Shown here: positions 46,092-58,149 of the stretch, piece by piece
Numbering within the stretch: position 1 is the first letter of the stretch
How the letters are laid out: the number at the start of each line of letters is the position of its first letter
Assembly (NCBI RefSeq): GCF_947507565.1
Contig: NC_089183.1
Coordinates: 2,542,001 to 2,606,000 of the forward strand
Origin: Oscarella lobularis
Taxonomy: Eukaryota; Porifera; Homoscleromorpha; Homosclerophorida; Oscarellidae
DNA: 64,000 nucleotides
Reading direction: 5' to 3'
Program-made: the position numbers and the translations under genes
The notes under the pieces: generated by a model
Databases searched by the model: none
Seen by the model: the letters and a program-made list of their open reading frames with translations, nothing else
Told to the model about the DNA's origin: nothing

Positions 46092-46739
46092 GGTCCAGCC
46101 TGTTGTACGGCCTAGCGTGTGCAGCGCTCTAAATTTTTTGTAGTCCTCCCAACAGGCTGGACAACACTAGTTCGCCGGAAGTTGGTCGACCAATCAGAGA
46201 CCAGTCAGCAGCATTCCAACTGCTCGTCTCTGATTCGCTGACAACCTTAATGTGATTTCGACCCTAACGAAGTAACGAAGTTACTTTGACGCTCGAAGTC
46301 GCTCAGGCGTGCCGAAGGGGCTCTCTTCCGCAGCGAAACAACCGATCGGACGTCAGATAAGTGATTTGTAATGGACTCGATACTTTGCGAGGAAATTTCG
46401 GCCTTTCGTGCGAGCGAAGTTCGCCACTTTCCCATGAATCGACGATTGAGTCCATTACAGATAGGGTACATATCACTTATCTGACGTCCGATCGGAAGCC
46501 CCCTTCGGGCAATTCGGCACGCCTGAGCGACTTCGGGCGTCGCGTAGTCAGCGTAACTTCGTTACTTCGTTTGGGTTGAAATCACATTAAGGTCGTCAGC
46601 GAATCAGAGACGAGCAGTTGGAATGCTGCTGACTGGTCCCTGATTGGTCGGCCAACTTCCGGCGAACTAGTGGTTGTCCAGCCTGTTGGGAGGACTAGAG
46701 CGCTGCGCGCGCTAGGCCGTACAACAGGCTGGCTGGACC
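46092..46739. mobile_element. Foldback DNA element of about 650 bp
   Basis: Long inverted arms: GGTCCAGCCTGTTGTACGGCC at the left is matched by GGCCGTACAACAGGCTG near the right end, and inner parts (CTTATCTGACGTCCGATCGG; CAGTCAGCAGCATTCCAAC) also recur inverted. Each arm itself begins with a smaller hairpin (GTCCAGCCTGTTG...CAACAGGCTGGAC). No intact protein is encoded. A GAGGCTA-type repeat lies just to its left (46,021-46,050). Confidence 0.8.
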
Positions 46740-47039
46740 CAGAGATTAAGCTGGAACTTCGAGTAGAGGCGGTATGGGGTGGCCTTTACTTAGGCGATAG
46801 TTTTTAATCTCGCAGCGCACTGGGGGGTGGACTTATAATAAGAGAAACACGGTATAAAATATATTTTTATATCTAATTGCTTGTCTAATTAAGTGGTCTG
46901 CACCAACACGGCGACGACGAAATCGTCTCGACTCCCCGGTCGTCGCCGATCGACGACGAAGCTTTGAAGGCACGGTGTTAGGAGAGGTTTCCCTTCGAAC
47001 TTGTTTTGTCGCAACGCGCGCTAGCCGATACAGTATAGC

Positions 47040-48260
47040 AGAGCTTGGTCTCTTCTCATAGATTCCTCTACATCACGACCCAATCGAAACGTAGACGACG
47101 AAGCATGCAAAGGAGCGCACGCTCCAATATATCTCCGACGAGTCGTACTGTACGCTCGCCAGCTCCAAGAGCGCGCCGCAACCGCTCCGACTTCCAACTC
47201 TCTTTCACGTCAATCGTGACGTTCCCGACGCGGAGAGCGACTACGCCGCCTTCTCGGCGTCCTTGCAGCTTATTGACGGAACCGAGTTTGACGCTCGCGT
47301 AAGACCTTAGCAGATATGAAACGTTCTACGCTTTTACTTACATTCTCTCGTTTCCTTCTATTGTTCCTGTAGAAATAGGCCAAGAGGTCGATCGCGAAGA
47401 GCGTCCAAGGGCAGAATTGCTAGCCTTGATGCAGAAAAGTAGGATATCAATAATTGAATCTCTGGTCTTGTCAATTTATTCTTTCTAGTTTATTAACGTT
47501 CTTGACGCCCTAATGTGCACCCTCAACAAATGGCACAAACGGACGGAAATCTACACTGCATGACGTCAACCGATCCAGATAAACGACGCTTCCCTTCCTC
47601 GCTTCACTCCATGTTCGATCCGGATCAACTTCTCAACGAGACGTTGCTACCGACCAGCTGGCAAGCGGCTTTGCAGAAGGCGTCTACGGAACAGCTAGAA
47701 GAAATAGACTCAGTCCTCGTGGGCACCCAAAAGTAAAAACGGTGCCTAGGCTGTCGAAAGGAGGCCCCGCCACTCGATTATCCCACAGCATGTCTACTGT
47801 GGTGGCCCTTGTCACTTGAAGAGTTCGTTGCGACGTGCCACGCACTGGCTCTGCCTCGGCGCGACCAGCAGCTAAAAGAAGAGGCGTCATTATATCTCAC
47901 TCGTTTTCGCGCGTTTTGTGAAGGCGAAGAAGAGATGCGAGCTCGAACGTATCGTATCGGTAACGACGTCTCGGATTCCAGATTTAGTGTTTCTATTACA
48001 CGTCTGTCTTCAGGTAATCGATCGTGTTTGCTCTCTCGCTGACATCTCCTGCGTCGTGGTATACTGTATATATAAGTAGGAGAAAGATTTTTGGTCTCAT
48101 CTCAATTTGCTATTGTATGAGTTGACTTTAGGCTATATCCTCTTAGTCAGTTCGTCAAAGATCGGTTGCACGTCTCCTTCTTCAGAGCTGCAGAATTGGG
48201 CGTGTCACTCCATGGATGCACACAGACTAGGACTCCGAGGCACGTCCATTATCATTTCGA
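47040..48260 (+). CDS. Exons of an unidentified gene, possibly METTL25/RRNAD1-like N-terminus
   Basis: Several short protein-like stretches on one strand appear separated by small introns: ESDYAAFSASLQLIDGTEFDA before a GTAAGA donor (about 47,300); IGQEVDREERPRAELLALMQ; FINVLDALMCTLNKWHK; DPDQLLNETLLPTSWQAALQ (about 47,615-47,700); ACLLWWPLSLEEFVATCHAL (about 47,790-47,850); LSQFVKDRLHVSFFRAAEL (about 48,140). The last ones recall the start of METTL25/RRNAD1 proteins (LPSSWQEAL ... WPLTLLALKSTAYAL), a weak family match by memory. Frames do not join without further introns and the methyltransferase core is not seen, so this may be a 5' fragment. At least two genes could be mixed here. Confidence 0.35.
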
Positions 48261-48646
48261 TGCTTTCACAAGGGTGCTAATTTTTTTTCTTACTAGGCTT
48301 CAATGATGAAGGCAAATTGAATGTTCATGCATATAGAGAGCGGCTGTTGAGCTATAAGGTTTAAATGATTTTATATTGCACACGTTTGAAACAATTCAGC
48401 GGTTTTTTAGCTTCCATTTGTCGACCAATCTTCTGTGCGAAACGTTCGCATTTACGGGAATATGTCAGTCATCGCGTTTTTCTAGATGTGGAATTGCTGG
48501 AATCGACGTGTCCTCGTTTATCACCTTGCTTCTGCCTTGGCCCTCTCTTCGAGACGCGTCTCCTTCTGGATCGAGTCGAATAGGCATCTGGATGAAAGGT
48601 ACATCTATTTTACGCTTCAACCAAGCTGATTCTTATTTTTAGGGAT
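48261..48646. other. Stretch without a clear gene
   Basis: Open frames here are short and overlap in different frames, with no recognisable motif. It could hold further exons of the preceding gene. Confidence 0.3.
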
Positions 48647-48936
48647 TTGGGGTCCTGAGCACGACTCCATTATTGGGAAACTGCTCCCGCGGGGTCCCGG
48701 GCAAGACCCCGTCAAAAAAAAACTGCCTCGAAGGGGTCCTGGGCAAGACCCCGTCGAAACTGCCCGCGCACGAAAACGCGAGGGGAAACTCTGTGCAATT
48801 TTTTTCCATTTATTAAATAAAACGAACGTCCCCTCCCCTTACAAAAGCGCGAGCAGTTTTTGATGTCGGGGTCTTGCTCAGGACCCCGTAAGGAGCAGTT
48901 TTTTTTTGATGACGGGGTCTTGCTCAGGACCCCAAG
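48647..48936. repeat. Inverted repeat element built of GGGTCCTG(A/G)GCAAGACCCC
   Basis: The left end TTGGGGTCCTGAGCA is inverted at the right end (TTGCTCAGGACCCCAA). Inside are two direct copies of GGGTCC(C/T)GGGCAAGACCCCGTC and two inverted copies. About 290 bp, GC-rich ends and an AT-rich centre. MITE-like. Confidence 0.7.
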
Positions 48937-49720
48937 CTCCTACGCAAAAGAAATTACGACGAGCAGCATTACCTTCCGAGGGCTTACCTGCTCATTCATT
49001 CATTCGCGAAAGACTCTACAACAAATATTAGAATTAGAACAGATAGACGTAAATTAAAAAAGAAATATTGACGACTGTCTCTTCGCCCGAAGACGGCGTC
49101 CCTCGTCTCCTAAAATACGCGAGACATGCACAGTATGTCTGTGTATTAGCGGCATACCGTATATCCACTGTGTTGATGAAGTACACGTAGAAGCGCATTG
49201 AGGCTAGAAATGCAACGTGGCTGCGCGGGATCTCGCACCGTGTCGATCAAATAGAAATACGCTGAGCAAAGTGGCTGCTGTGTGAGCCTCCGTCGATGGC
49301 CACAGAAACTCGTTGAGCAGTGTCGATCGAGTAGAGGAGGGTAGACGCCCATGCAGGGGCCTACTGACTGAAATTCATAGACAAAAGACATAGACGGTAT
49401 AGCAGCTAAGAATTGCATTGGTGTATACGGAATGTACGATGTGGCGTGCATGTCGTTTCGTTCTATATAGAGGCATTGCAAGAGAGCGAGGTTCGGTTTT
49501 CAGGCACCGTGAAAACCGGTCATCATGGAGAGTCAGGCCAGTTTGACTGACGAGCAACAGAAGAAAGTTGAGTAAATTCAGATTTCGTTTATAGAGAGCA
49601 CTTGTTGTGCCAACTGAGGACGGATATACGATATGTCGTCTCTTCGACGCAGTACTTGGACCACTGTCAAAGATCTGTCGCGCAAGTTTTGGGTGTCCAG
49701 CGAGGAAGGCAAGTGCACCG
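48937..49720. other. Stretch without a clear gene
   Basis: No gene can be supported. At 49,524 an ATG opens a 16-codon frame that ends at TAA. From 49,721 homology to the ROCO exon 4 begins abruptly. Confidence 0.4.
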
Positions 49721-50056
49721 AAAAACTGGAAGAGAAAGAGGAGGAATCAGGAGAAAAAAGGTCTTGCCTTCCTCCCTCAAGTACATGTCTTAACGAGGGA
49801 GAAGGCCTATATTTGAAGGAAGCTATTGCACTAGTTGGAAATGACAGTTGGAGAACGATTGGCAAACGTCTTGCATTCAGAGACTATCATCTGTCAGACA
49901 TTCCGACTGAGCACAATACACAAAGTAAAAAAATTATGCACATAATTGAAAAGTGGTAAAGGCAGCAGGGCCACTTTGGGTCGATTGTTGGAGGCCTGCG
50001 AAGGCGCCAACGTGTCCCGCAATGATATTGCTAAGGAATATTCTGAGCGAATCTAG
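49721..50056 (+). pseudogene. ROCO gene copy 4: remnant of last exon (Death domain 2)
   Basis: Homology starts at KLEEKEEESGEKRSC and continues through the second Death domain (IALVGNDSWRTIGKRLAFRDY). All upstream exons (LRR, Roc, COR, Death 1) are gone. An 8-bp deletion at about 49,957 after EKW produces a TAA; further on a Met codon is lost. The upstream 90 bp happen to be open in the same frame but are not ROCO sequence. Confidence 0.8.
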
Positions 50057-51162
50057 ATCTTCGCTCACGTGCACGTAAAATCGATGACATTTTTAGCATG
50101 GAACTATTTTAGTCTGTAAAGTGTATGGAAGTTAGTACAGCTGGATTTCCTTGCGTACGAGGAGTACGCCGTCACTTAATTAACGCAATAATATGGAAGT
50201 AGAAGTCCTGCACGTTTTGAGCGAGAGTACACGCAGTAGGATTAGGTCAATCGTTAACGGCACTAGACGATGCTTTGTCGGTAGGTATGTAGTTGCGTTT
50301 CTGGCCTTGACAAATTCATCATCGCTCGCAGAGTAAATTTGACTACAGTGTGTCGGGTTCCTTGCGCGGGGCCTCGATCCGATGATCGAAGGTGACAGCC
50401 ATCTCGAAGAGCCGCCGACGCTACGGTCCTACTAGATGACCTCTTTCGCCCCTCCACGAGTGCGAGGAAGTAACGCGTAGATGCTATAGAGTAGAAGAGT
50501 GAAGCCTCCTTGAAAGCGGGTTCTCGCGAGAAGAGGAACAGCGACGTTCCACTACCAGATGGATCGAACTTCGGGAGTCCGCCTGTGTTCCTCAGTTACA
50601 TAGTTGCAAAGTAGCTGTGCGAGTTCGTTAGGAGGAAGACCATTTTTGGGCTGCATGCATGCGATACGGGTCGCATCGAGGTACGCTATTGCTTATACCT
50701 ACTTGCCTTGGAGAAAGTTTGCGCTTGTGTGGGATGCCGCAAGCCAAAGGATGGCTTAGCTAGACGGAGATGCAGCCACGGAAAGATTGTAGAGCTGAAT
50801 GGAATCCCGGATGCACCACAGATGCTGTAGCCTTTGCGTAATTTCATTTGCCTTACTGCCTTACTGCCTATCTTAGTCCATACAAACAGCTAGAACTGCT
50901 TTAGAAACAATTTCCTTTTTAATTAGTGTCCGGTAATTTGGTGATCGGTGAAGATCGTCAACCTTGATTCAGTGGCACACGTCTCATGCATCTCTAAAAA
51001 CGAATCACAAAACCCTACAACTGACATTAATTATTCAATCGACTAACTATAAGTTGCCTTGAACGCTACAACAGAGATCATTAGACGGTTTTACTCGACA
51101 AGGGTAAACATACACCATTATATACGTCATGTCAACGGACATAACGCCGTAGTACGTCACTC
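50057..51162. other. Convergent spacer, unit 4
   Basis: Equivalent to 11,934-13,023 with small indels. No gene is seen. Confidence 0.6.
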
Positions 51163-54100
51163 TTACTGCCACCATTGAGAGGCCTGCGAAAGCTGCTTCT
51201 TGTAACTGGCGACTGCATCTCTCATACCTTTATTCACAATCAGATCCGATACAGAAGCAACGTCGTTTGAAACGGGATCGCGACCGGTGCCGCAGTGAAG
51301 ATGAGCCTCGATGGCAGTGCGCTCGTACGTGTTACCAGACGACGGAACGATGACGGGATCGATGAATAGTTTTCCTGTCAGATGACATTTGAGATGCGGG
51401 GGTGTATCGTCATCAGCATCCAAATCCGACGTACCAATAAGATCCTATGCAGTTTTGAAAAGAGTTGCGACAATTTTAGTTTCTTAGTCTTACTTTGCGA
51501 CAATCTTTAAGCGATCTGCTTGCAAACTTCCTTGTCGTTGCTGTGGCCTGCGTGTCGTATTCGGCTCTGGAAGAGAAGTACTTCGCCGCTAGAATGCTGT
51601 CATAGAAAATGTTTAGAAATAATCAAAATAACGTCGCTAGACTCATTGACTCGCCTGTCTAAAGGATCTTCCGGCTCAGGCTCGAGAAGGAGTCCGTAGA
51701 TACAATCAATGATCGTTCTGAAACTCGTATCTGTCGTGTAATTTCGATCGAAGACGCTATGGCAAACTCTTCCACTGCTGTTAATATTGCAATGATAAAC
51801 CTTTAGGTTGGGTACATATAGAATTAAATAACTACTACCGTCTATAGAAAACAGAGACTCACTTGAGTAACAAAACGTATCTCAGGAGACTTAGAAGGAT
51901 ACTCGGTCAGGAATTTTGCATAAAGAATGAAAACACCTGAAAGAGCAACTTCTTCATAGAGATTCGATAACAGATATTTTTAATCTATAGGAACCGTTGC
52001 TGTAGGGCGTGTCGTCTGGTCCTACCAACAACATACGTCAGAAATCGATTCTAAAATCACGTTAAAGTCTAATTCACTATTGGAGAATAATACGTACCGA
52101 TCTTCGCAAGGGTAGATCTCTACGGAAGGATGAGGATGCCGATAGTAGTCCGCCATTTCACGAAGAATGCGAAGAGTTCTTGCAGGAGCGCTTGCAGGTC
52201 CCCCTTGCGGAGGAGCAACAGCAGCGTCATGCAACGCTCTTTCAATGAGACGTTGACTCATACGTTCAAAGCAATACGCCAATAATAAATTACCGTTTTG
52301 CAGAAATGACTGGCTTGCTCAGTTCCTCCGGTCTACGATGACGCGGGCTAGTGTCGTAAGGAAACACTTGGATGTCTTCCAATCGTTTAAGGTCGAACTA
52401 AAAATCAACAATACCACGTAACTACGACGGCCTCCTTCGGCTCTAACTTACAGCAGTGGTGACGTTCACTTTTTCCGGTAAAACTCGCTCTTCCAGTGAC
52501 AACACCGTTTCCATTTCAAAAAGTTTGAATCCTGTTGCTAGGTCGGCTGGATAAAAACAACATCCTCCTAAAAAGACGGCTAGTTTCTAATCAATTCAAA
52601 AGTACTGCACTGACTAGAGGCAACGGCGAGAGATTTCAAAACTGCGTTTCCTGGTCCCACTAATACTGCGTCTATAACGATATCAAATTCCTGCATTCAT
52701 GCAATGCATTATTATAGTGAATCTTATATCGCGTATAATTTCAAAGTAAAACCTGCATCGTTTGGGCTACATCGAGAGGCGCAGATAGAGACGTGGTGTC
52801 ATCGCCATCAGTCAGACAAAAGATGCGTCTGCAAGAAGTCGCTTATTACGATGGGTCTATTTATTTAATTAATAATATTTTTCGTCTACTTTCTGCACGT
52901 TGGGTGCGACTGAGCAAAAAGATTGAGCTGACCAGCGGCATTTAGCAGTGCATCGTACAATTGAGTCATTCCAGAGGACGTAGCTTCGTCGACTTTCGCC
53001 TACAGATTCAGGTAGATTACCCAAGCTAATTGCAGATCGTATGAACCTTAAAGGATTCAAAGAGCTCAGTGACTTCGCTGGCTACAGTAACCTCCGTTCC
53101 GAACAAAGTCAAGCCAATGACGTGAGGGTGGTCATAAGCCATGCTTCGATTGGCGAACGCGTGAAAAAGTTCTTTGACAGCATTAAGGCGAATCATAGAG
53201 CCGCTATAATAAAGAACAAAATTAATATATAGACGCATGCAATGCTAGAAGATAATAGAACGTATGCGCACTCGAAGCACTTCTCGTTCATCGACGAACT
53301 CACATCCAGCAAGACCTATGAGACAAAACGACGTTGATACACGTATACTAGAACAACTGACTACACCGACTGGCCAAGTATATAAAAGCATGTTCAATTG
53401 TATAAAACATAAGAAAAAGCTATCAGTATACTTAAGCAACTACTCTAATTAAATTCAAGTGCCCTCTCATTATATTACACGCCATAATTTCACCGGCGCT
53501 TCTACCCTGAGTCTAAGAAAATACGTACAACAATTGCTTCCTTGGGATCTCGAGATAATTTCTCGTCCGTTTTTGCTTGACTGGATGAAAATAAAGTGGA
53601 ATAAACATTCGTGCTATAATAAAAAAAGAGGAGAGAATTCTAGGCATTAACGCTGTACTTAATTCTTTGCTCATACGTACCTAACTGCCAGCACATCAGG
53701 ATTCTCCGACGTCGTCGTCCCAGCCAACGGGCTAAAAATATAAGCAGACTTATTGACGTCTTTTGAATTCCCAGTAAATACAACCACGTGTCCTGCAACG
53801 TACAAGTCCCACAAAAGCGTACCGCTTAGGTTAGATTTATGATACCATCTTTGTTTAGAGTCAAACAGACGTCGCCTAACGTCGTCTTGAGAGCCAGAGA
53901 CGGCACAAGACGAAGAATCCGAAGGGACTTGCGTTTGTTTTCGAGATCGGCCCAGCTGAACCGAAAATTGGGAGGCGAAGGAGCGGCAACACGATTTCTA
54001 TTAAATAGCGTACAACTTAAAAGTCATTCTAAAGAGGAAAATGTCGTACTTTGCGAAGCGCCGTTCCAAATAAAGCACTCTCTCGCAGACGGCGGAAAGC

Positions 54101-56178
54101 TGAGAAGCAAGCGATGAATGAACGGGACGTGCATCAACGTTTCTTCGGACGGAATCGACGAGCACCCGGGAAGAGCTTTCTGGACAATCAGCTTTAGTAG
54201 TGTACTGTACTTCTTCTTCTGGCATTTTTACCTTGCATTGCATTGAGAACCGAGGTGCGATCAAAAACGCTGTCACAGCCCGGCACTTTAACTGGACTAT
54301 CCATTCTCCTGTGAGACACCGAGCAGGTTAGGTACGTCTGTTCGAACGATCCAAAAATGCTTTTTTCGTCCTAAACAAATAGGTATCAGCAAACGAGTCA
54401 GACTTTTCTGCTCTATCTAATTAGAGCACTTTCGCTTCGGACAGCAGGTAAGCCCAGCACAAGGGCGAGTGCTCGAATACGTGATTATCAAAGACCTTCA
54501 CTCCTCGAGGAACTAGAAAAATCAACGTAGAAGTAAACTGCAACGCGCTTCGATGGTGTCACTAGACCTACCTTCGTTTTGGTCTCTTGGGATCATTTCA
54601 CGAAATAGAGCGTAGAGTCCTTCGTTGATAGCGACCTGTCATTAATCAAAATACAATAAACGTACGTAGGACACCTGCGCCTTAGCTCACCTTATGCGAT
54701 GAACTAATGATTTGTCTACGAAATATAGAGTCCAATGCAACCAAAAGAGGTGGGCACTGGGTGAGACGAAATATGGTGTCAAGCAGAGCATTTCGTGACG
54801 CAACCAGAGTCTCTTGTTGAATGTGATCGCACTTAATGAAAAAAACGAGAAGGACTAAATGGAGAGTATGCATAATATCAGGTATTTATACCATACCACA
54901 ACGTAGAGAACAGCATTGAAACAAGACTGGCCGGCAACGGTTTGCTCTTCGACAGGCCTAGCGAGAGACGTGCAAAAGTTGTCCGACCACGAACCCGCAG
55001 CGGGAAATCGAGAAGTGAACATGGCGATCCACATGGTGACAGTGGAACAAGACTGAATACCGAGATCACTCAAGCATTGATGGTCTCCAATCATTCTGCC
55101 ACCAAAACTAAAACATTTTAGACATATTAAATTAAACGATTATAAGAGCTAATGCTATTGCCTCAGTCGTTGGATGCTGGTGGGAGTTTTCGTCTTGAAG
55201 TACGTCTTCCTTTTCAGCATCAAACCCGTGTCAGTTACGTCGACGTTGACCGTTATCGTAGGGGCCATGTTTGGCTTGACAAAAATCTGCAGAGAACCTA
55301 AAAACAATATGAACAAATTACAATACAGCTGATTAAATAAAAGGTAACCAACCCTTTGTAGGATCCAATGCTGCTTCGCTTTTCGGCGCACGTGACGCTT
55401 GTTCGACGTCTCTAACTCGAAAGAAGGCATACAAAAGATCTCCGACGTCGTATACAAGGTCAACAAGAGAGCCTTCAAAAATAGTCGTTAATTAATTAAT
55501 TAATTAATTAACCGTGTGACTAACTCTATTGCTACGTACATGTGAGTTGAGTGCCCGTTTGCTGTAGTGGATATCCTTCTGGTGCGTACAGTTCGGCCGT
55601 TACTTCGTACTCTCTCTTGAAGACTCCTCGCAAATGCTCGCAAACGTCCGGTATCGATAGTCGAGTGATTTGATCCTTGGTGAGCGTGACGTCTTGAGCG
55701 TTGAAAACCGGCGAAAAAACGCGAATTCGCAGAGACGTTTCGACTCGCTCTACGCCGGCTCGAGACCGAGGCATCGATTCAGATACGGGCGGAGGAGACT
55801 ATAAAGAAATTATTTTACAGCTAAAGAGAGAATGGCGGGCTCTAACTATATCCTACTGACAGCAGACAAGCGTGCCACCTTAGCAGGTGATGCAGAAGCC
55901 GTAGACTGTTCCAATTCCGTCACCAATTTCTGAAATCGATTTTTCTCAATTTTTGTCATATCTGCGTGAGAAGTATCAAAACAAAGACAAGCACTGCACT
56001 AATGTTTGCATTGGGAAATTTTCCCCCTGCACTTACGCATGTTATCGAGATCGTCTGGTTCGACGTCCTGAAGGTCTTCCGAACTTACGACTCCGAGTTT
56101 CACGAGCTCCGACGTGAATTTGTCGAGTCGCTTGCTCTCCAGAAGATCCTTCAGCGACATTTGCATTCTCCCCGACAT
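51163..56178 (-). CDS. SAM-Ubl-vWA-UBC-U-box protein, copy 4 (complete)
   Basis: Same architecture and intron plan as 21,195-26,326, start ATG at 56,178 (MSGRMQMSLKDLLES). In the exon before the UBC motif ILREMADYYRHPHPSVEIYP a 3-bp loss and several changes keep the frame (RLIERAL for FFMKRAL). The SP-RING-like exon boundary uses a shifted acceptor (CCAGAAAG|C) that still keeps frame. MIDAS DVSSSM, the UBC Cys exon, both GC-AG donors and the U-box (CHLTGKLFIDP) are kept. This copy survives although its ROCO partner is reduced to one exon fragment, so it may act alone or with ROCO copy 1. Confidence 0.8.
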
Positions 56179-56773
56179 TTCGCTCACGTGACGGTCTAAA
56201 ACCGGAATGTAGCGATCAAGGAGCCGTGCGAAGCAAGAGGAGCGATTGCGTCGTTAGTATAGCGCGCAAAGTAGTCGAAGGACGGTCTACTGGCCGAAAC
56301 TGAAGCACTTCGGATGGCTGTACTACCCTTCTCCAACTGTAAGAACGATCTTCGACTTGTTTCCCTGCCGCACACGCTGTGGGACGCTTTGATCGCCCTG
56401 CTGCTTTACACGAGTCTGTCGCTGTAGCGTACGCTATAGTCTCGTCTGCAGTTCGAATACTTTCATCCCGTCATAACGGACAGCCACTTTGTCTTTGCAG
56501 CAGTGGCTCTACGATGTAGTTTCTCTCGCTTATCCGAATCCTCGCGCAACCGAACCCTAAATTTTCGCGCCACATGATCTAGAGTAGGCGTGTCATTGGG
56601 GCGTGCCGAGTTTCAAATCCAGTCATAACCGAACTTACTAGAATTTTTTCTTTATAAAAACATCGCATTAAATTTTTTTACGAGGAGCAATCCAAACAAT
56701 TGACAGTGCAAAGAGGCGTATGTATCGACCTCAAGTGTACGCCCAGTTCCAGTTGCCACTTGTCGCTAATTTT
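56179..56773. other. Non-coding duplicated flank of unit 4
   Basis: No gene is seen. It matches 26,327-27,095 of unit 2 but lacks the 160-bp hairpin found there. It includes the 5' region of the E2/E3 gene. Confidence 0.55.
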
Positions 56774-56778
56774 AATCT

Positions 56779-57489
56779 CAGTGGCGTAGCCAGGGGGGGT
56801 GCTTTGGGTGCTCGAGCACCCCCCTCAAGTTTGCTGAAAATAATTAAACTAGATAATGATGGCCCGTTGTTAGCCATCATGTGATCCCCGAACACCCTTA
56901 GCACGGTGTCCGATCTCTGTTAGTGCCTACAGCATGTGCATTATGGGAATCACATTGCCTAACCACACCTTAATCTGCCCGGAAATATGTTCTTTCTGTA
57001 AAAATGGGAATAGGGCACCTGGTGGCTATGCCTTTACACCACAGATTTTAGGTGTTCTGATTACATGTATATATCAAAAGAGCGATTCACCTGTCGAGTA
57101 AAGGTGGCACAGAGTTACCCTTCCCTGCATGGCCCCCTCGGGTGCATGATCAAGTGACACGTTTTCAGCTCGCAGTTGGGTTTGCGTGCTGCGAGCGAAG
57201 ACAAACCCAACGTGCTCATTTACTGCGTTCCTTCGATGAGCGTTAATAATTAAGCTCAAATGTTATGTGCCAGTTATGCTATGTAATATGCCTACATATG
57301 TACTCGTTCCAGAAAGCTTTGTACACAATCCGAAGTTACTATCTCTGTTGTGTTACTTTGGGCCTACGCACTGTTTTTCGTTAGAGGCCTTAAATAGCCA
57401 AATAGAAAAGGGGCGTGGTCCAAAAATTTTCGCGCGCTCCGCGCGCGAACTTCAGCACCTACCTCCGCTTAATCCTGGCTACGCCACTG
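56779..57489. mobile_element. 711-bp non-autonomous DNA transposon, CAGTGGCG ends, 5-bp TSD
   Basis: Ends CAGTGGCGTAGCCAGG and CCTGGCTACGCCACTG are perfect inverted repeats. AATCT flanks both sides (56,774-56,778 and 57,490-57,494). The matching place in unit 2 (near 27,093-27,105, TTTTAGTCTGCATG) is an empty site, so the insertion came after that duplication. No transposase is recognised. hAT-like by its CAGTG start, but hAT usually makes 8-bp duplications. Confidence 0.88.
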
Positions 57490-57741
57490 AATCTGCACGT
57501 CAGCCACACGTTTTCGCGGATCTCATGACTATAGTAAAAATGTTCAGTCCTGGTCATTTGGGTGTGAGCTCGAGTACGATGAGCACGAAGACAATTCTGG
57601 TGATTTTTTGCCCGTTTTGCAAAACCAGGCAATCTCTAAATTCTCCTATCGACAAACGGGTTGATTAATTGAAAAAAATTATTTAAGAGCAACTTCGGAG
57701 TCAGGCATTGTGTCGCAAAAGCACCCATGCAAATGCCGTTA

Positions 57742-57953
57742 GTGGGGCAAAACTGCCGACGCTCGACCAACCGCCACCAACGTCCAGCCAGTTACACAAT
57801 ACACGGTGGAAAATGCGCCACCGTCGACAGTGTTTATCGCAGCCCAGTCTCTCCGGAACAAAGTCGTTCTGCAGCATGCAGAGAGGGCGGCTGTGGCGCT
57901 TGCGTCATCACTCTGACTAAAACCGACGGCAAGTCGATCGCCATCAATTCGGT
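57742..57953 (+). pseudogene. Aldehyde oxidase/xanthine dehydrogenase-like [2Fe-2S] exon fragment
   Basis: The frame carries GGKCATVDSVY, SPEQS and then CREGGCGACVITLTK, the plant-type 2Fe-2S signature of molybdenum hydroxylases. It ends at a GTGAGC donor-like site after AINS. The stretch between SPEQ and CREGG that normally holds the LRxxxGLTGTK segment is shortened, and no further exons of the enzyme follow. Probably a broken copy carried in by duplication. Confidence 0.5.
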
Positions 57954-58149
57954 GAGCTAAACAATCTAGTTCTCAGGCTGAAGCCGGATGGGGTCTTTCT
58001 CAGTTTGCAGCCAACTCCTTCGAACGGGCTCTATTCAATCGATATGCGACCCTCGCCGCTTGGCGTTGACTTCGTACGGTCGAGAGACGAAACAAGAGCT
58101 AGCATACAAAATACGGCATTTCTAACTAATTGTTCATGTAGAAGATTCT

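Noticed and set aside
49524..49574. Short frame MESQASLTDEQQKKVE as a first exon
   Set aside because: The only possible intron would be about 24 bp, which is too short, and the frame ends at TAA.
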